The notes beneath the pieces are model-generated. The model was not told where the DNA came from. It saw only the letters and a list, made by a program, of their open reading frames with translations, and made no database searches. The position numbers were made by a program, and so were the translations under genes. Source: Myxococcus qinghaiensis (lineage in GTDB: Bacteria; Myxococcota; Myxococcia; Myxococcales; Myxococcaceae). Taken from it: a DNA stretch of 64,000 nt. Position 1 is the stretch's first letter. Each line of letters begins with the position of its first letter. Shown one piece after another: positions 50,905 to 59,397 of the stretch. The DNA is taken from assembly GCF_024198215.1 (NCBI RefSeq), contig NZ_JAKCFA010000021.1, forward strand, positions 1 to 64,000, given 5' to 3'.

Positions 50905-52737
50905 GTGACGTTGTTTCGAGGGTGTCTGACTGCGTTGGTTGTCTTGATGGTCGCCTGTGGTGATGGTGATTCGGACCCTGTGGTGCTTCCCGATGCGGGA
51001 GGAACCCGGCCGGATGCGGGAGGCCAGACGCAGGACGCGGGTGGCGGGACTCCGGATTCGGGTGAGGGGACGCCGGACGCGGGCGGGGAGACGCCGGACG
51101 CAGGCGAGGAGACGCCGGACTCGGGTGGCGGCACCCCGGACGCGGGCGAGGAGACGCCGGACTCAGGTGGCGGCACCCCGGACGCGGGTGAGGAGACGCC
51201 GGACTCTGGTGGCACTCCCGATGCGGGTGAGGAGACGCCGGATTCAGGTGGTGGGACTCCGGATGCAGGCGAGGAGACGCCCGACGCGGGCACCGAGACG
51301 CCCGATGCCGGTGGAGGAACGCCGGACGCAGGTGCGGAGACGCCGGACGCAGGCTCGGAGACGCCCGACGCGGGCAGCGGGACTCCCGACGCGGGTGAGC
51401 CTCCCGTCTTGAGCGTCATCGACAACTGGGGCTTCGAGGAGTGGACCGGTGCGCTTCCGGAGCAGTGGTTCGGCAGCAAGTCGAACATCGAGTCCGGCGC
51501 GGTGCAGAAGGTGACGACGAATGCCTTCGAGGGCCTGAACGCCGTCCGGCTGACCAACGCCTCGGCCACTCACCGGCGGTTCACGACGCTGGCGAAGTCG
51601 ATGTCCGCCGGCCGCTACTCCTGCACCTACCAGGCACGGGGCACGGGCGACGTGCGCAATGCCTTCTTCGACGACGACTACTCGTCGTACTCGGCCTACA
51701 CCTCGGTCAGCGGCTCGTCGTGGACCCAGGTGGCGTACAACTTCAACCTGGCCACCGACGTCTTCGACACGTTCGAGCTCATCTTCAGCGTGCGCAATAC
51801 GAGCGGCGACCACGTCATCATCGACGACGTGCGCTGCGCGCGGGCCGCCGAGCCGTGTGACCTGGTCAGCTGCGAGTCGTGGCAGCGCTGCGAGAACGCC
51901 ACCGCGACCTGCGAGCCGCTCTCCGGTCGCTGCGATATCGGCGGGGACTGCGACGAGTGGGAGGCCTGCGATGACGCCCACGCGTGCGTCGTCGCCGAGG
52001 ACCGCTGCGTCCGCCACGCCGATTGCGCGAGCACTCCGCAGACGCCGGTCTGCGATGTCGGCACGCACCTGTGCATCCCGGGTGACCCGTGCGCGGGCGT
52101 CGTGTGCAACAACCCGGCGACGACCTGCAATCCCACGACGGGCGTGTGCGAGCTGGCCGAAGGGGCCTGCTTCACGACCTTCGACTGCCTGGGCGCCTTG
52201 CCCGCCTGCGACCCGGCCACTCGCCGCTGCGTCGCCGCGGACCACCCCGCGAACATCGTCCGCAACGGCGGCTTCGAGTCCTGGAATGTCTATTCCATTC
52301 CCTATCAGGGCAACCATCTCATCCCTGACTACTGGTATGGCCTCGACAACGGCGTCGCGGACCCGGGCACGGAAATCAAGGCCTCGCGCCTGGTGCGCTA
52401 CACGAACGCGGTGCATGGAGGCACGGCGGCGATGCAGTTCGTCGTCCCCATCCAGGTCGCCGAGCGCTTCTCCACGGAGAAGTTCAACGTGCCCAGCGGC
52501 AACTGGTCCTGCTCGTACCGGGTGCGAGGCCACGGCACCCTCCGGCATCGCACCTATTCGAGCGGCGGCTGGAGTCCGCAGACGGACTTCCTCGTCATCG
52601 ACAGCGACGAGTGGCAGCCGGTGTTCTTCCGCTTCACCGGCAACGTGCGCGACTGGCGCCTGTTCTTCTACCCGAGCCGCAGCGAAGCCGACCGCGACCA
52701 CCTCCAGGTCGACGACGTCGTCTGCACGAAGGACTAG
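50905..52737 (+). CDS. Lipoprotein with PDAG-repeat linker and two carbohydrate-binding-like domains
   Basis: 610 residues. GTG 50905 is chosen for GGAGG seven bases upstream and the following signal peptide with lipobox C18 (VLMVAC). Residues about 28-168 are roughly 19 units of (E/G)(E/G)TPDAG or TPDSG, a flexible surface linker coded by 21-bp repeats. Then come two related beta domains starting DNWGFEEWTGALPEQWFG and RNGGFESWNVYSIPYQGN, each ending with DDVRCAR or DDVVCTK as in CBM-like (4/9/22-type) folds. Between them (about 313-445) lies a Cys-rich region of about 24 cysteines. Likely a sugar-binding surface protein. Confidence 0.78.
   Translation: MTLFRGCLTALVVLMVACGDGDSDPVVLPDAGGTRPDAGGQTQDAGGGTPDSGEGTPDAGGETPDAGEETPDSGGGTPDAGEETPDSGGGTPDAGEETPDSGGTPDAGEETPDSGGGTPDAGEETPDAGTETPDAGGGTPDAGAETPDAGSETPDAGSGTPDAGEPPVLSVIDNWGFEEWTGALPEQWFGSKSNIESGAVQKVTTNAFEGLNAVRLTNASATHRRFTTLAKSMSAGRYSCTYQARGTGDVRNAFFDDDYSSYSAYTSVSGSSWTQVAYNFNLATDVFDTFELIFSVRNTSGDHVIIDDVRCARAAEPCDLVSCESWQRCENATATCEPLSGRCDIGGDCDEWEACDDAHACVVAEDRCVRHADCASTPQTPVCDVGTHLCIPGDPCAGVVCNNPATTCNPTTGVCELAEGACFTTFDCLGALPACDPATRRCVAADHPANIVRNGGFESWNVYSIPYQGNHLIPDYWYGLDNGVADPGTEIKASRLVRYTNAVHGGTAAMQFVVPIQVAERFSTEKFNVPSGNWSCSYRVRGHGTLRHRTYSSGGWSPQTDFLVIDSDEWQPVFFRFTGNVRDWRLFFYPSRSEADRDHLQVDDVVCTKD
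50991..51402 (+). repeat. Tandem 21-bp repeat coding the PDAG linker
   Basis: Repeats of about 21 bases (core GAGACGCCGGACGCGGGC) coding mostly ETPDAG or GGTPDSG, about 19 units, one shortened by a codon. High similarity between neighbouring units suggests recent expansion by slippage or recombination. Confidence 0.75.
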
Positions 52738-52760
52738 CGTCGCTCGGAGTCCTTGAGCAA

Positions 52761-52796
52761 GAAGGGGCGAGCGCCGCCAACGGTGCTCGCCCCTTC
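52761..52796. terminator. Bidirectional hairpin terminator
   Basis: GAAGGGGCGAGC (52761-52772) pairs perfectly with GCTCGCCCCTTC (52785-52796) around a 12-base loop, between the convergent lipoprotein and repeat-protein genes. Confidence 0.65.
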
Positions 52797-52817
52797 GCTC
52801 GTCAGGAGTGCTTCGGG

Positions 52818-53858
52818 TCAGAAGCCGAAGAAGCCCTTGATGCTCTTGCCGACGTCCTTGGCGCCCTCGGCGACCTTGTCCGTGACGTCCTTGGCGCCCT
52901 CGGCGACCTTGTCCGTGACGTCCTTGGCGCCCTCGGCGACCTTCTCCGTCACGTCCTTGGCGCCCTCGGCGACCTTGTTCGTGGCCTCCTTGACGACCTC
53001 GGAGGCCTTGCCGCCGGTGACGTTGTCGACCGTGTTCTTCAGCTTGTTGAAGTCGATGGTGTACGAGGTGCCGATGCCCAGGCCCACGCCCAGCGCCGCC
53101 TTGGCCTTGCCGCCGATGGTCAGCTTGCCGTCCTCGAAGGCCACCTTGCCGTCAATCGCCGCGCCCACGCCAGCGATGGCGCTGCCCGTCACGGAGCCCT
53201 GCACGGGGCCCAGCTCACCGCGGGCCGTGGCGCTCGCCTCGGCGCCGACCAGGGCTCCGGCCCCTGCCTCCAGGCCCATGTCGCCGTCCTTGAGGTTCAG
53301 GTCGGCCTTGGCCTTGGCGTCCGCGTTGGCGCCCACCAGCACCTCTCCGTGCACGCCGCCGTAGACCTTGCCGTCAATCTTATCGAGGCCCTGGATGTCC
53401 TTCAGGTCCTTGCCGTAGCCGGCGTCGCCGCGCAGGCTGACCAGGTTGGCTTCGCCTCCGGCCCGGGCGCCCACCTCCCACGGGAGGATGCGGTAGGACG
53501 CATCGCCCTGGATTTCGGCCGCGCTCGCCTCGAACTGCGCGCCCGTCCCGTCCTGGTTGAAGCCCGTGCCCGTCTTGAACTCCGCGACGTCCTTCTGCCA
53601 GCCGACGTAGTTGCCGCTCTCGTTGCCCGCCACCTGGCCGGGGCCGGTGTTGCCCTGGGTGACCTGACGCCCGTCCTTCCGCGCCGCGCTGTCGGCCGCC
53701 TTGTCGCCCTTGCTGGGGTCCAGGAAGATGTCCTGGCCCCACTGCTGGTTCCACTTCGTCTCCGGCTGGACCTTGTCCAGGACGTTGCCCTTCTTGTCCG
53801 GGGTCGCCGCGCTGGAGGAGGAAGCAGGGGCGGACACGGGGCGGTTGGCGACGCGCAT
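52818..53858 (-). CDS. Gly/Ala-rich protein ending in 11-residue amphipathic repeats
   Basis: 346 residues without a signal peptide. The N-terminus is low complexity (RPVSAPASSSSAATPDKKG), then a region with GNESGNYVGWQKDVAEFKTGTGF, then a long Gly/Ala-rich beta-like stretch (LVGAEASATARGELGPVQGSVTGSAIAGVGAAIDGK). The C-terminus has four copies of VAEGAKDVT(D/E)K, an 11-residue amphipathic helix like those of LEA or apolipoprotein-type lipid-binding proteins, encoded by a perfect-period 33-bp repeat. GGAG lies before the ATG. Family unknown; it resembles in style the proteins at 14701 and 34322. Confidence 0.7.
   Translation of the reverse strand: MRVANRPVSAPASSSSAATPDKKGNVLDKVQPETKWNQQWGQDIFLDPSKGDKAADSAARKDGRQVTQGNTGPGQVAGNESGNYVGWQKDVAEFKTGTGFNQDGTGAQFEASAAEIQGDASYRILPWEVGARAGGEANLVSLRGDAGYGKDLKDIQGLDKIDGKVYGGVHGEVLVGANADAKAKADLNLKDGDMGLEAGAGALVGAEASATARGELGPVQGSVTGSAIAGVGAAIDGKVAFEDGKLTIGGKAKAALGVGLGIGTSYTIDFNKLKNTVDNVTGGKASEVVKEATNKVAEGAKDVTEKVAEGAKDVTDKVAEGAKDVTDKVAEGAKDVGKSIKGFFGF
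52851..52982 (-). repeat. Four tandem 33-bp repeats
   Basis: Units begin at 52851, 52884, 52917 and 52950 and share the core GACGTCCTTGGCGCCCTCGG with few substitutions. They encode the VAEGAKDVT(D/E)K helix repeats. The exact 33-bp period keeps the reading frame. Confidence 0.85.
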
Positions 53859-54064
53859 GGGAGTGCTCCGGGGGGGCGACGGCGAGGTTGGGGGAAGGGC
53901 CGGAAGTCGTCCGGTCCGTGACGTGCCTTCCCTAGAGCACGGCGTGTGCCAGCCTCTCGCCGTCCTCCCCGTGTGCCGTTTCCCCTCTGAAGCGCCTCAG
54001 CCCGCGCCGCCTCCGGGACGCGCTGCCCGGTGTCTGCGGTCATCGAGGGTGATGACCGCTGTCA

Positions 54065-54844
54065 TCAGGCCCGGGCCTGCGTCGCCTCCAGCTGCTCGGG
54101 CCTGGGGATGAGATAGGCGCGGTCGATGGTCGCCAGCCCCAGCCGCTCCAGCGCGAGGCAGGCCACGAAGCCCAGGTCCACCTCGTAGCGGTGGTGCGAG
54201 AAGGACGCCGAGCCCGGATAGGCGTGGTGGTTGTTCTGGAAGCCCTCGCCCATGATGAGCCAGGCCGTCAGGTGGTTGTTGCGCGAGTTGTCCCGGGTGT
54301 CGAAGTTGCGCCCGCCCACCGCGTGCCCCAGCGCGTTGACCAGGCCGCCCTGCACAGGGTGGCTCATCATCCCCAGGAAGTACGCCCCACCCAGCACCCA
54401 GCCCACGCTCAGCGCGAGCGCCAGTCCCACGCCCGCGTGCAGCGCGTACGGCAGCCACCAGAGGTTCTTGCGGTTGAGGGCGTTGAGCGGGAAGTCGAGG
54501 TCCTTCGCGTACTTCGTGTACTCGGGCTTCTCGCGCATCAGCCCCACGATGACGCGCTTGTAGTTGCGAAGCTGCTCGCCCGCGATGCCCAGGAGCCCCA
54601 CGTTCATGGGGGAGTGTGGATCCAACGGGGTGTCGGAGTGCTCGTGGTGCAGCCGGTGCATCACCACCCACGCCTTGGGGTCCAACCCGGTGAACCAGTT
54701 GCCGCCCACCACCAACAGGCGCCGCAGCGCCGGGTGCAGCCGCACCGCCTTGTGCGCGAGCCCGCGGTGGTAGCCCACGGTGATGACGAGGATGTTGAGC
54801 AGGTAGGCGCCGGTGAAGACGAGGCCGCAGAGGATGAGGTACAC
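54065..54844 (-). CDS. Membrane fatty-acid (acyl-CoA type) desaturase
   Basis: 259 residues with the three histidine clusters of membrane di-iron desaturases: HRGLAH (26-31), HRLHHEH (63-69; HxxHH) and QNNHHAYP near 212. Membrane segments flank them (LILCGLVFTGAYLLNILVITVG; LHAGVGLALALSVGWVLGGAYFLG). The enzyme should place a double bond in acyl chains and so tune membrane fluidity. Shorter than the roughly 300-residue average. It is divergent from a TetR-type gene over an 86-bp gap that holds four operator-like repeats. Confidence 0.9.
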   Translation of the reverse strand: MYLILCGLVFTGAYLLNILVITVGYHRGLAHKAVRLHPALRRLLVVGGNWFTGLDPKAWVVMHRLHHEHSDTPLDPHSPMNVGLLGIAGEQLRNYKRVIVGLMREKPEYTKYAKDLDFPLNALNRKNLWWLPYALHAGVGLALALSVGWVLGGAYFLGMMSHPVQGGLVNALGHAVGGRNFDTRDNSRNNHLTAWLIMGEGFQNNHHAYPGSASFSHHRYEVDLGFVACLALERLGLATIDRAYLIPRPEQLEATQARA

Positions 54845-54867
54845 GGAAGGTCTCCCGAAAACCGGCG

Positions 54868-54922
54868 GGTAGCCTACTTGCCGGTAACTTACGATTCGGT
54901 AACCTACGCTCCAGTAGCCTAG
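54868..54922. promoter_or_regulatory. Four-copy operator array, 15-bp period
   Basis: GGTAGCCTAC (54868-54877), GGTAACTTAC (54883-54892), GGTAACCTAC (54898-54907) and AGTAGCCTAG (54913-54922) repeat with an exact 15-bp period, ten-base units and five-base spacers. They fill the gap between the desaturase and TetR genes and are partly palindromic (GGTAACC). Likely binding sites for the adjacent TetR protein, controlling both genes. Confidence 0.75.
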
Positions 54923-54930
54923 AGGTCAAG

Positions 54931-55569
54931 GTGACCAAGAAGCAGCGTTTGACGGGGCCGCAGCGGCGCGCCCAATTGCTGGAGGTGGGCCGCGAGCTCT
55001 TCGCCTCGCGGGGCTACGAGGCGACGTCCATTGAAGAGGTGGCGGCGCAGGCCGGGGTCTCCAAGCCCATCGTCTACGAGCACTTCGGGGCGAAGGAGGG
55101 CCTCTACGCGGCCATCGTCGAGCGGGAGATGGACGGGCTGGTGCAGCGCATGTCGGACGCCATCGCGCAGGGCAGCGCGCGCGAGCGCTTCGAGGGCGCG
55201 GTGGTGGCCTTCCTCTCCTACGCGAAGGAGGAGCCGGCGGGCTTCGCCGTGCTCACGCGCGACTCGCCCACGTCCAGCGCCCGGCGTGGCCTCACCCGCG
55301 TCATCGACGACCTGGCGCAGCGGGTGGGAGACATCTTCCAGGCGGAGTTCAGCCGCGCGGGCTTCAACCCCAAGGTCGCCCCGGTGTACGCCAACGCGCT
55401 CGTCGGCATGGTGACGCAGGTGGGGGTGTGGTGGGCGGCGGAGGGCCGTCCCCTCTCGCTCGAGCACGTGGCGAAGCACGTGGTGGCGCTGGGCTGGATG
55501 GGCCTGCGGCACTTGCCGAGCGAGCCCGCCGTGCAGGGTCCCCGGCCCAAAGGCAGACACAAGGGCTGA
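54931..55569 (+). CDS. TetR/AcrR-family regulator, probable desaturase repressor
   Basis: 212 residues from GTG 54931, with GAGG five bases upstream. The DNA-binding domain is clear: RRAQLLEVGRELFASRGYEATSIEEVAAQAGVSKPIVYEHFGAKEGLYAAIVERE. The C-terminal helices (about 70-200) form the ligand pocket. Divergent from the desaturase with an operator array between, much like DesT or FabR systems in which acyl-CoA composition is sensed; that ligand is inferred only from context. The Lys/Arg-rich end (RPKGRHKG) is unusual. Confidence 0.88.
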   Translation: MTKKQRLTGPQRRAQLLEVGRELFASRGYEATSIEEVAAQAGVSKPIVYEHFGAKEGLYAAIVEREMDGLVQRMSDAIAQGSARERFEGAVVAFLSYAKEEPAGFAVLTRDSPTSSARRGLTRVIDDLAQRVGDIFQAEFSRAGFNPKVAPVYANALVGMVTQVGVWWAAEGRPLSLEHVAKHVVALGWMGLRHLPSEPAVQGPRPKGRHKG

Positions 55570-55736
55570 GCCGCGCGGTGTCCGGGCGTTTTTCTCTTCG
55601 CTCCGAGTGAAGACACGGGGGCCGCGTCGCGAAGACTCCCATTCCCCGTGTCTCAAGTAGGCTGGTCAACAGACGAGGGAGCGGGCCGGGACATTCCAGC
55701 CGTCCTCCGCCGGGCGCCTCGCATTAAAATCACCCC

Positions 55737-56996
55737 ATGAAATTTCTGGGCGAATTGGACGAGGCCTCGCTGGCTCGGACGCAGCGGTGCAATCGCCGCC
55801 TTGGGGACCCGAACCGGCTGAAGGCCATCCGGGAGACAGGGCTGATGGACACGCCGCCGGAGGAGGCTTTTGATCGCCTCGCCCGCCTGGCGGCGCAGCT
55901 CCTCGATGTCCCGCTGACCATCATGTCGCTGGTGGACGCGGACCGGCAGTTCTTCAAGGCGGACTACGGCCTGGCCTCTCCGTTCAAGGAGACCCGGACG
56001 TTGCCGATTGACGCTTCGCTGTGCCGCTACACGCTCGAGGGCGAGCCCATCATCTCCTCGAACGCGCCCGCCGACCCGTTCCTGAAGTTCCATCCCTCGA
56101 CGGGGCCGTGGGGAATCGTCGCCCTCATCGTGCTCCCGTTGATCAACCCGGACGGGCAGGTGCTGGGGACGTTCTGCTGCATCCAGCCCAAGGTGCGCGA
56201 GTGGACCGAGCAGGACCTCACGGTGATGCGGGAGCTGACGGCGTCCATCATGACGGAGGTCAACCTCCGCAATCAGCTCAAGAAGCTCAAGACGGAGCAG
56301 AACCTCCGGGACACGTTCGTCGCGGCGCTCACCCATGACCTGCGCACGCCGCTGACGGCGGCGAAGATGAGCGTGCAGCTGTTGGGGAGGCGCCATGCGG
56401 ACCTTCCGACGGTCCAGACGTCCGTGGCCCGTGTCAGCGGGAGCCTGGACCGCGCGGAGCGCATGATTCAGAACCTGCTGGACGCAAGCCGCATCCAGGC
56501 CGGCAAGCGGGTGGCGCTGGAGATGGGCGAGTGCGACCTCCACGCCGTCACGGCGCAGACGCTGGACGAACTCGCCGCGCTCTATCCGGAGCGCTTCGTC
56601 CTGAAGGCGGAGGGCGTGTTCAAGATGAAGGCGGATCCGCTCGGGCTGCGCCGAATCGTCGAGAACCTGGCCACCAACGCGGCGAAGTACGGCGCGCCGG
56701 GCACTCCGATTGAAGTCCTGCTCGACCGGACCGAGCGCCACGTGTCGCTCCAGGTGCGCAACCAGGGAGACCCCATCGCCGCGGACGAACTGCAGACCAT
56801 CTTCGAGCCGTTCCACCGCACGAGGTCCGCGACGGAGAGCGCCGAGAAGGGCTGGGGACTCGGGCTGCCCCTGGTGAGGGGACTGGCCGAAGCACACGGA
56901 GGCAAGGCCACGGTGACGAGCTCCGCCGAGCAAGGCACCTGCTTCACCATCACCCTCCCGCTCGACACGACGTCCGAGCAGCGGCGCTCGGCCTGA
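55737..56996 (+). CDS. GAF-domain sensor histidine kinase
   Basis: 419 residues: an N-terminal GAF domain (about 25-185; RLKAIRETGLMDTPPEEAFDRLARLAAQLLDVPLTIMSLVDADRQFFKADYGL is the typical opening), HisKA with H200 in LTHDLRTPLTAAKMSVQLL, and a HATPase domain (ENLATNAAKYGA; GWGLGLPLVRGLAEAHGG). No membrane segments, receiver or PAS domain; cytoplasmic. The DNA shows no partner response regulator next to it, so it is an orphan kinase as common in myxobacteria. Confidence 0.9.
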   Translation: MKFLGELDEASLARTQRCNRRLGDPNRLKAIRETGLMDTPPEEAFDRLARLAAQLLDVPLTIMSLVDADRQFFKADYGLASPFKETRTLPIDASLCRYTLEGEPIISSNAPADPFLKFHPSTGPWGIVALIVLPLINPDGQVLGTFCCIQPKVREWTEQDLTVMRELTASIMTEVNLRNQLKKLKTEQNLRDTFVAALTHDLRTPLTAAKMSVQLLGRRHADLPTVQTSVARVSGSLDRAERMIQNLLDASRIQAGKRVALEMGECDLHAVTAQTLDELAALYPERFVLKAEGVFKMKADPLGLRRIVENLATNAAKYGAPGTPIEVLLDRTERHVSLQVRNQGDPIAADELQTIFEPFHRTRSATESAEKGWGLGLPLVRGLAEAHGGKATVTSSAEQGTCFTITLPLDTTSEQRRSA

Positions 56997-57013
56997 GGGG
57001 CCCGGCGTCTGGT

Positions 57014-57949
57014 TCAGCGCAGCCCGTCCAGGAGCGCCGCGAGCGCTTCGGGCCGTGAGGCGAATGGAGAGTGAGAGGCCTCCAGTGACTCGACGGTGAA
57101 GGCATTGCCGGGAGTGAAGGCGTTGGCCTCGCGAATCATCAAGTCCTGGAGCTCGGGGGCCAGGGCGCGGTCCTGGGTGCAGCGGATGTAGCCGCGAGGG
57201 ATGCGGCCCCAGCGCTCCTTCGTCGCTCCCACCTTGGTGGTCCAGAGCGACAAGGGGAGGTCCGGCGTCAGGGAGAGCGCGAAGGGCAGGAAGTCCGTCA
57301 TCGGCACGTCCTGGTAGTACGCCGCGCGAAGGGCCTCCAGGTACTCCGTGCCGCCGCGCGGGTTGATGCGCACCGCGCCCAGCTTCCCCGGGTCGCCGAG
57401 GAACAGCGTCTCTCCATATCCGGTGCGAGCCTCGGGCAGTGCTCCGTAGCCGGCGGGGCTTCCCAGGCGCAGGGGACAATACGCGCTCAGGTAGACGAGC
57501 CGGCCGATGTGCTGTGGCGCCAACTCGCCCGCCCGGGTGATGACGGCGCCGCCCACGCTGTGGCCCACGAGGACAGGCTTCGCTCCGCCTGCGCCCTGGC
57601 GCAGCTTCTCCAGCGCGGAGACCACGGCGGTGGCGCAGTCGTCCAGGGTGAGGTCCGCCAGAGGTGAGCGCTCTTCGCGGAGGCTCGCCGCGTCGCCCTT
57701 CACGTAGGCCGAGGGAAAGCGCGCATTGAGGCCGTGCCCGGGCAGGTTGATGGCGACCACCTGGTGGCCCCGAGCGGACAGTGCCTCCGTGACGCGCGTC
57801 CAGTGGAGGGCGTTGTGCCAGGCGCCATGCACGAGGAGGAACGTGCGACGAGGTGGCTTGCCCCGCTCGGGCGCGGCGGCGAGGGAGGTTCGCAAGGGGA
57901 GCGTGCCCGCGCCCACGAGGGTGGTCTTCAGCAGGTCGCGACGATTCAT
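57014..57949 (-). CDS. Tat-exported alpha/beta hydrolase
   Basis: 311 residues. The start MNRRDLLKTTLVGAGTLPLRTSLAAA is a twin-arginine signal (RRDLLK). The mature part has the oxyanion region LLVHGAWHNALHW, the nucleophile elbow GHSVGGAV with the active-site serine, an acidic residue in the C-terminal half and a late histidine (SLEASHSPF). It follows the salicylate-esterase/hydroxynitrile-lyase-like family pattern, so ester hydrolysis in the periplasm is likely but the substrate is unknown. It lies seven bases after the MerR gene and is its likely target. Confidence 0.88.
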   Translation of the reverse strand: MNRRDLLKTTLVGAGTLPLRTSLAAAPERGKPPRRTFLLVHGAWHNALHWTRVTEALSARGHQVVAINLPGHGLNARFPSAYVKGDAASLREERSPLADLTLDDCATAVVSALEKLRQGAGGAKPVLVGHSVGGAVITRAGELAPQHIGRLVYLSAYCPLRLGSPAGYGALPEARTGYGETLFLGDPGKLGAVRINPRGGTEYLEALRAAYYQDVPMTDFLPFALSLTPDLPLSLWTTKVGATKERWGRIPRGYIRCTQDRALAPELQDLMIREANAFTPGNAFTVESLEASHSPFASRPEALAALLDGLR

Positions 57950-57956
57950 GGGGTGC

Positions 57957-58313
57957 TCATTTGGTGGAGGGGGCGCTCGTTCCGAGTGCGCGCGCGAGCC
58001 GGTCTCGACGACCCGTGAGCTCCAGGAGTTGCCGGTCGAACTCCGCCAGTCGCTTGCGGTGGAGCGCGAGCGCCTGCGGGCAGACGACATCCGTGACCTC
58101 GCGGAGCATGCAGGGGGGAAAGGTGGTGATGTCCACCAGGGAGAAGCCCAACTGGATGAGGTGGGCCACCTGCATCACCCGGGGGACCGACTGCGCGTCG
58201 AACTCCCGGTAGCCATTCGCGCGTCGATTCGACGTGAGCAGCCCCGTCTTCTCGTAGTGACGGATGGAGCGCGCACTGCAGCCCGTGCGCCTGGCGAGTT
58301 CTCCGATGTTCAT
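57957..58313 (-). CDS. MerR-family regulator
   Basis: 118 residues. N-terminal MerR winged helix: MNIGELARRTGCSARSIRHYEKTGLLTSNRRANGYREFD, then a coiled-coil dimerisation helix. The C-terminal part has two cysteines (PPCMLREVTDVVCPQ) that might bind a ligand or metal, though not in a CueR- or MerR-like pattern. AGGAG six bases before ATG 58313. Transcribed with the Tat hydrolase gene. A MerR-style promoter with 20-bp spacer and central dyad precedes it. Confidence 0.85.
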   Translation of the reverse strand: MNIGELARRTGCSARSIRHYEKTGLLTSNRRANGYREFDAQSVPRVMQVAHLIQLGFSLVDITTFPPCMLREVTDVVCPQALALHRKRLAEFDRQLLELTGRRDRLARALGTSAPSTK

Positions 58314-58332
58314 CCTGCTCTCCTGGAAACGA

Positions 58333-58364
58333 ACGCTAGCCCCTGACACCCGTGTCAAGGTCAA
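58333..58364 (-). promoter_or_regulatory. MerR-type promoter with central dyad
   Basis: On the minus strand: -35 TTGACC (58359-58364), a 20-base spacer and -10 TAGCGT (58333-58338). The spacer holds the perfect dyad TGACAC-GG-GTGTCA (58344-58357). Over-long 19-20 base spacers with a central palindrome are the hallmark of MerR-activated promoters. It begins at the very end of the LysR gene. Confidence 0.65.
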
Positions 58365-59293
58365 GGCCTGTTGTCGACGGGTTGGATGGGCGGTGACTTC
58401 GCGCTCCATTGCTCGGCCATCAGGTCGATGAAGCGCCGCACCTTCGCGGGCAGATGCCGCTTGTTCGGGTAGAGCGCCATGATGGGGACGAACTCCGTCT
58501 CGCAAGACGGCAGCAGCGCCTCCAGCCGCCCGCTCGTCAGGTCCTCGTCGACCAGGAAGTCGGGCAGGTAGGCGATGCCGAGCCCCGCGACGGCCGCGTC
58601 TCGAATCGCCTCGCCGCTGTCGAGCCGAAGGCGGCTCTTCCCCTCCACCATCACCCACGCGCCGCCCTTCTCGCGCAGCCGCCAGCGCTGCCTGCGCGAC
58701 CGGCTGCTGAAGAGCAGACACTCATGCGTGGCGAGTTCCTCCAGCGTCTCGGGCTCACCACGCGCATCGAGATAGGAGGGCGCGGCGCAGATGACCACAC
58801 GGTGTTGGGTGACGACTCGGGAGACCAGGCGCGTGTCCGTGCTCGTCACGTTGATGCGCACGGCCAGGTCGTAGCCCTCCTCGATGATATCCGCGACGCG
58901 GTCGCTGAAGCTCACCTCCGCCTGCACCTCGGGCCAGGTCCGCAGGTAGTCCCGCAGCAAGGGGAGGACGAGCAATCTGCCGAAGGCGCCGGGCAGGGTG
59001 AGCCGCAGCACTCCCCGGGGCTTGCTCGTTCGTTGACCCACGCTGGCTTCCGCGTCGTCCAGGGCCGCGAGGACGCGCTGGCAATGCGCATGGAAGACGC
59101 GGCCATCGTCGGTGAGGCTGAGGTGGCGCGTCGTGCGATTCAGCAGGCGCACCCCAAGCCGGGACTCCAACCGGGCCAGGGCCTTGCCTGCCGCCGAGCG
59201 AGTCAGTCCGATGGCCCGGCCACCCCCGACGAAGTTGCCCGCCTCCACGACGGACATGAAGGTGAAGATTTCATCCAGCTGGGCGCGTTTCAT
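58361..59293 (-). CDS. LysR-family regulator
   Basis: 310 residues. N-terminal helix-turn-helix: LDEIFTFMSVVEAGNFVGGGRAIGLTRSAAGKALARLESRLGVRLLNRTTRHLSLTDDG; the rest is the substrate-binding domain (about 90-300). The VSFSDRVADIIEEGYDLAVRI and AVAGLGIAYLPDFLV segments are typical of the family. It is divergent from the RidA-family gene across 104 bases, the classical LysR arrangement, so it probably controls that gene. Start is ATG 59293. Confidence 0.9.
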   Translation of the reverse strand: MKRAQLDEIFTFMSVVEAGNFVGGGRAIGLTRSAAGKALARLESRLGVRLLNRTTRHLSLTDDGRVFHAHCQRVLAALDDAEASVGQRTSKPRGVLRLTLPGAFGRLLVLPLLRDYLRTWPEVQAEVSFSDRVADIIEEGYDLAVRINVTSTDTRLVSRVVTQHRVVICAAPSYLDARGEPETLEELATHECLLFSSRSRRQRWRLREKGGAWVMVEGKSRLRLDSGEAIRDAAVAGLGIAYLPDFLVDEDLTSGRLEALLPSCETEFVPIMALYPNKRHLPAKVRRFIDLMAEQWSAKSPPIQPVDNRP

Positions 59294-59397
59294 CGTGGCC
59301 GGACACTGTAGCGCCCGCGTCGCTGGAGTGGGGAATGCCATTCGTCAATGGACTGGGTATACGAGTCCCGACAATCACTCCCTCATGGAGACAGCAC

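Noticed and set aside
50991..51402. A CRISPR array
   Set aside because: The repeats are contiguous, in frame and code a PDAG linker; there are no unique spacers.
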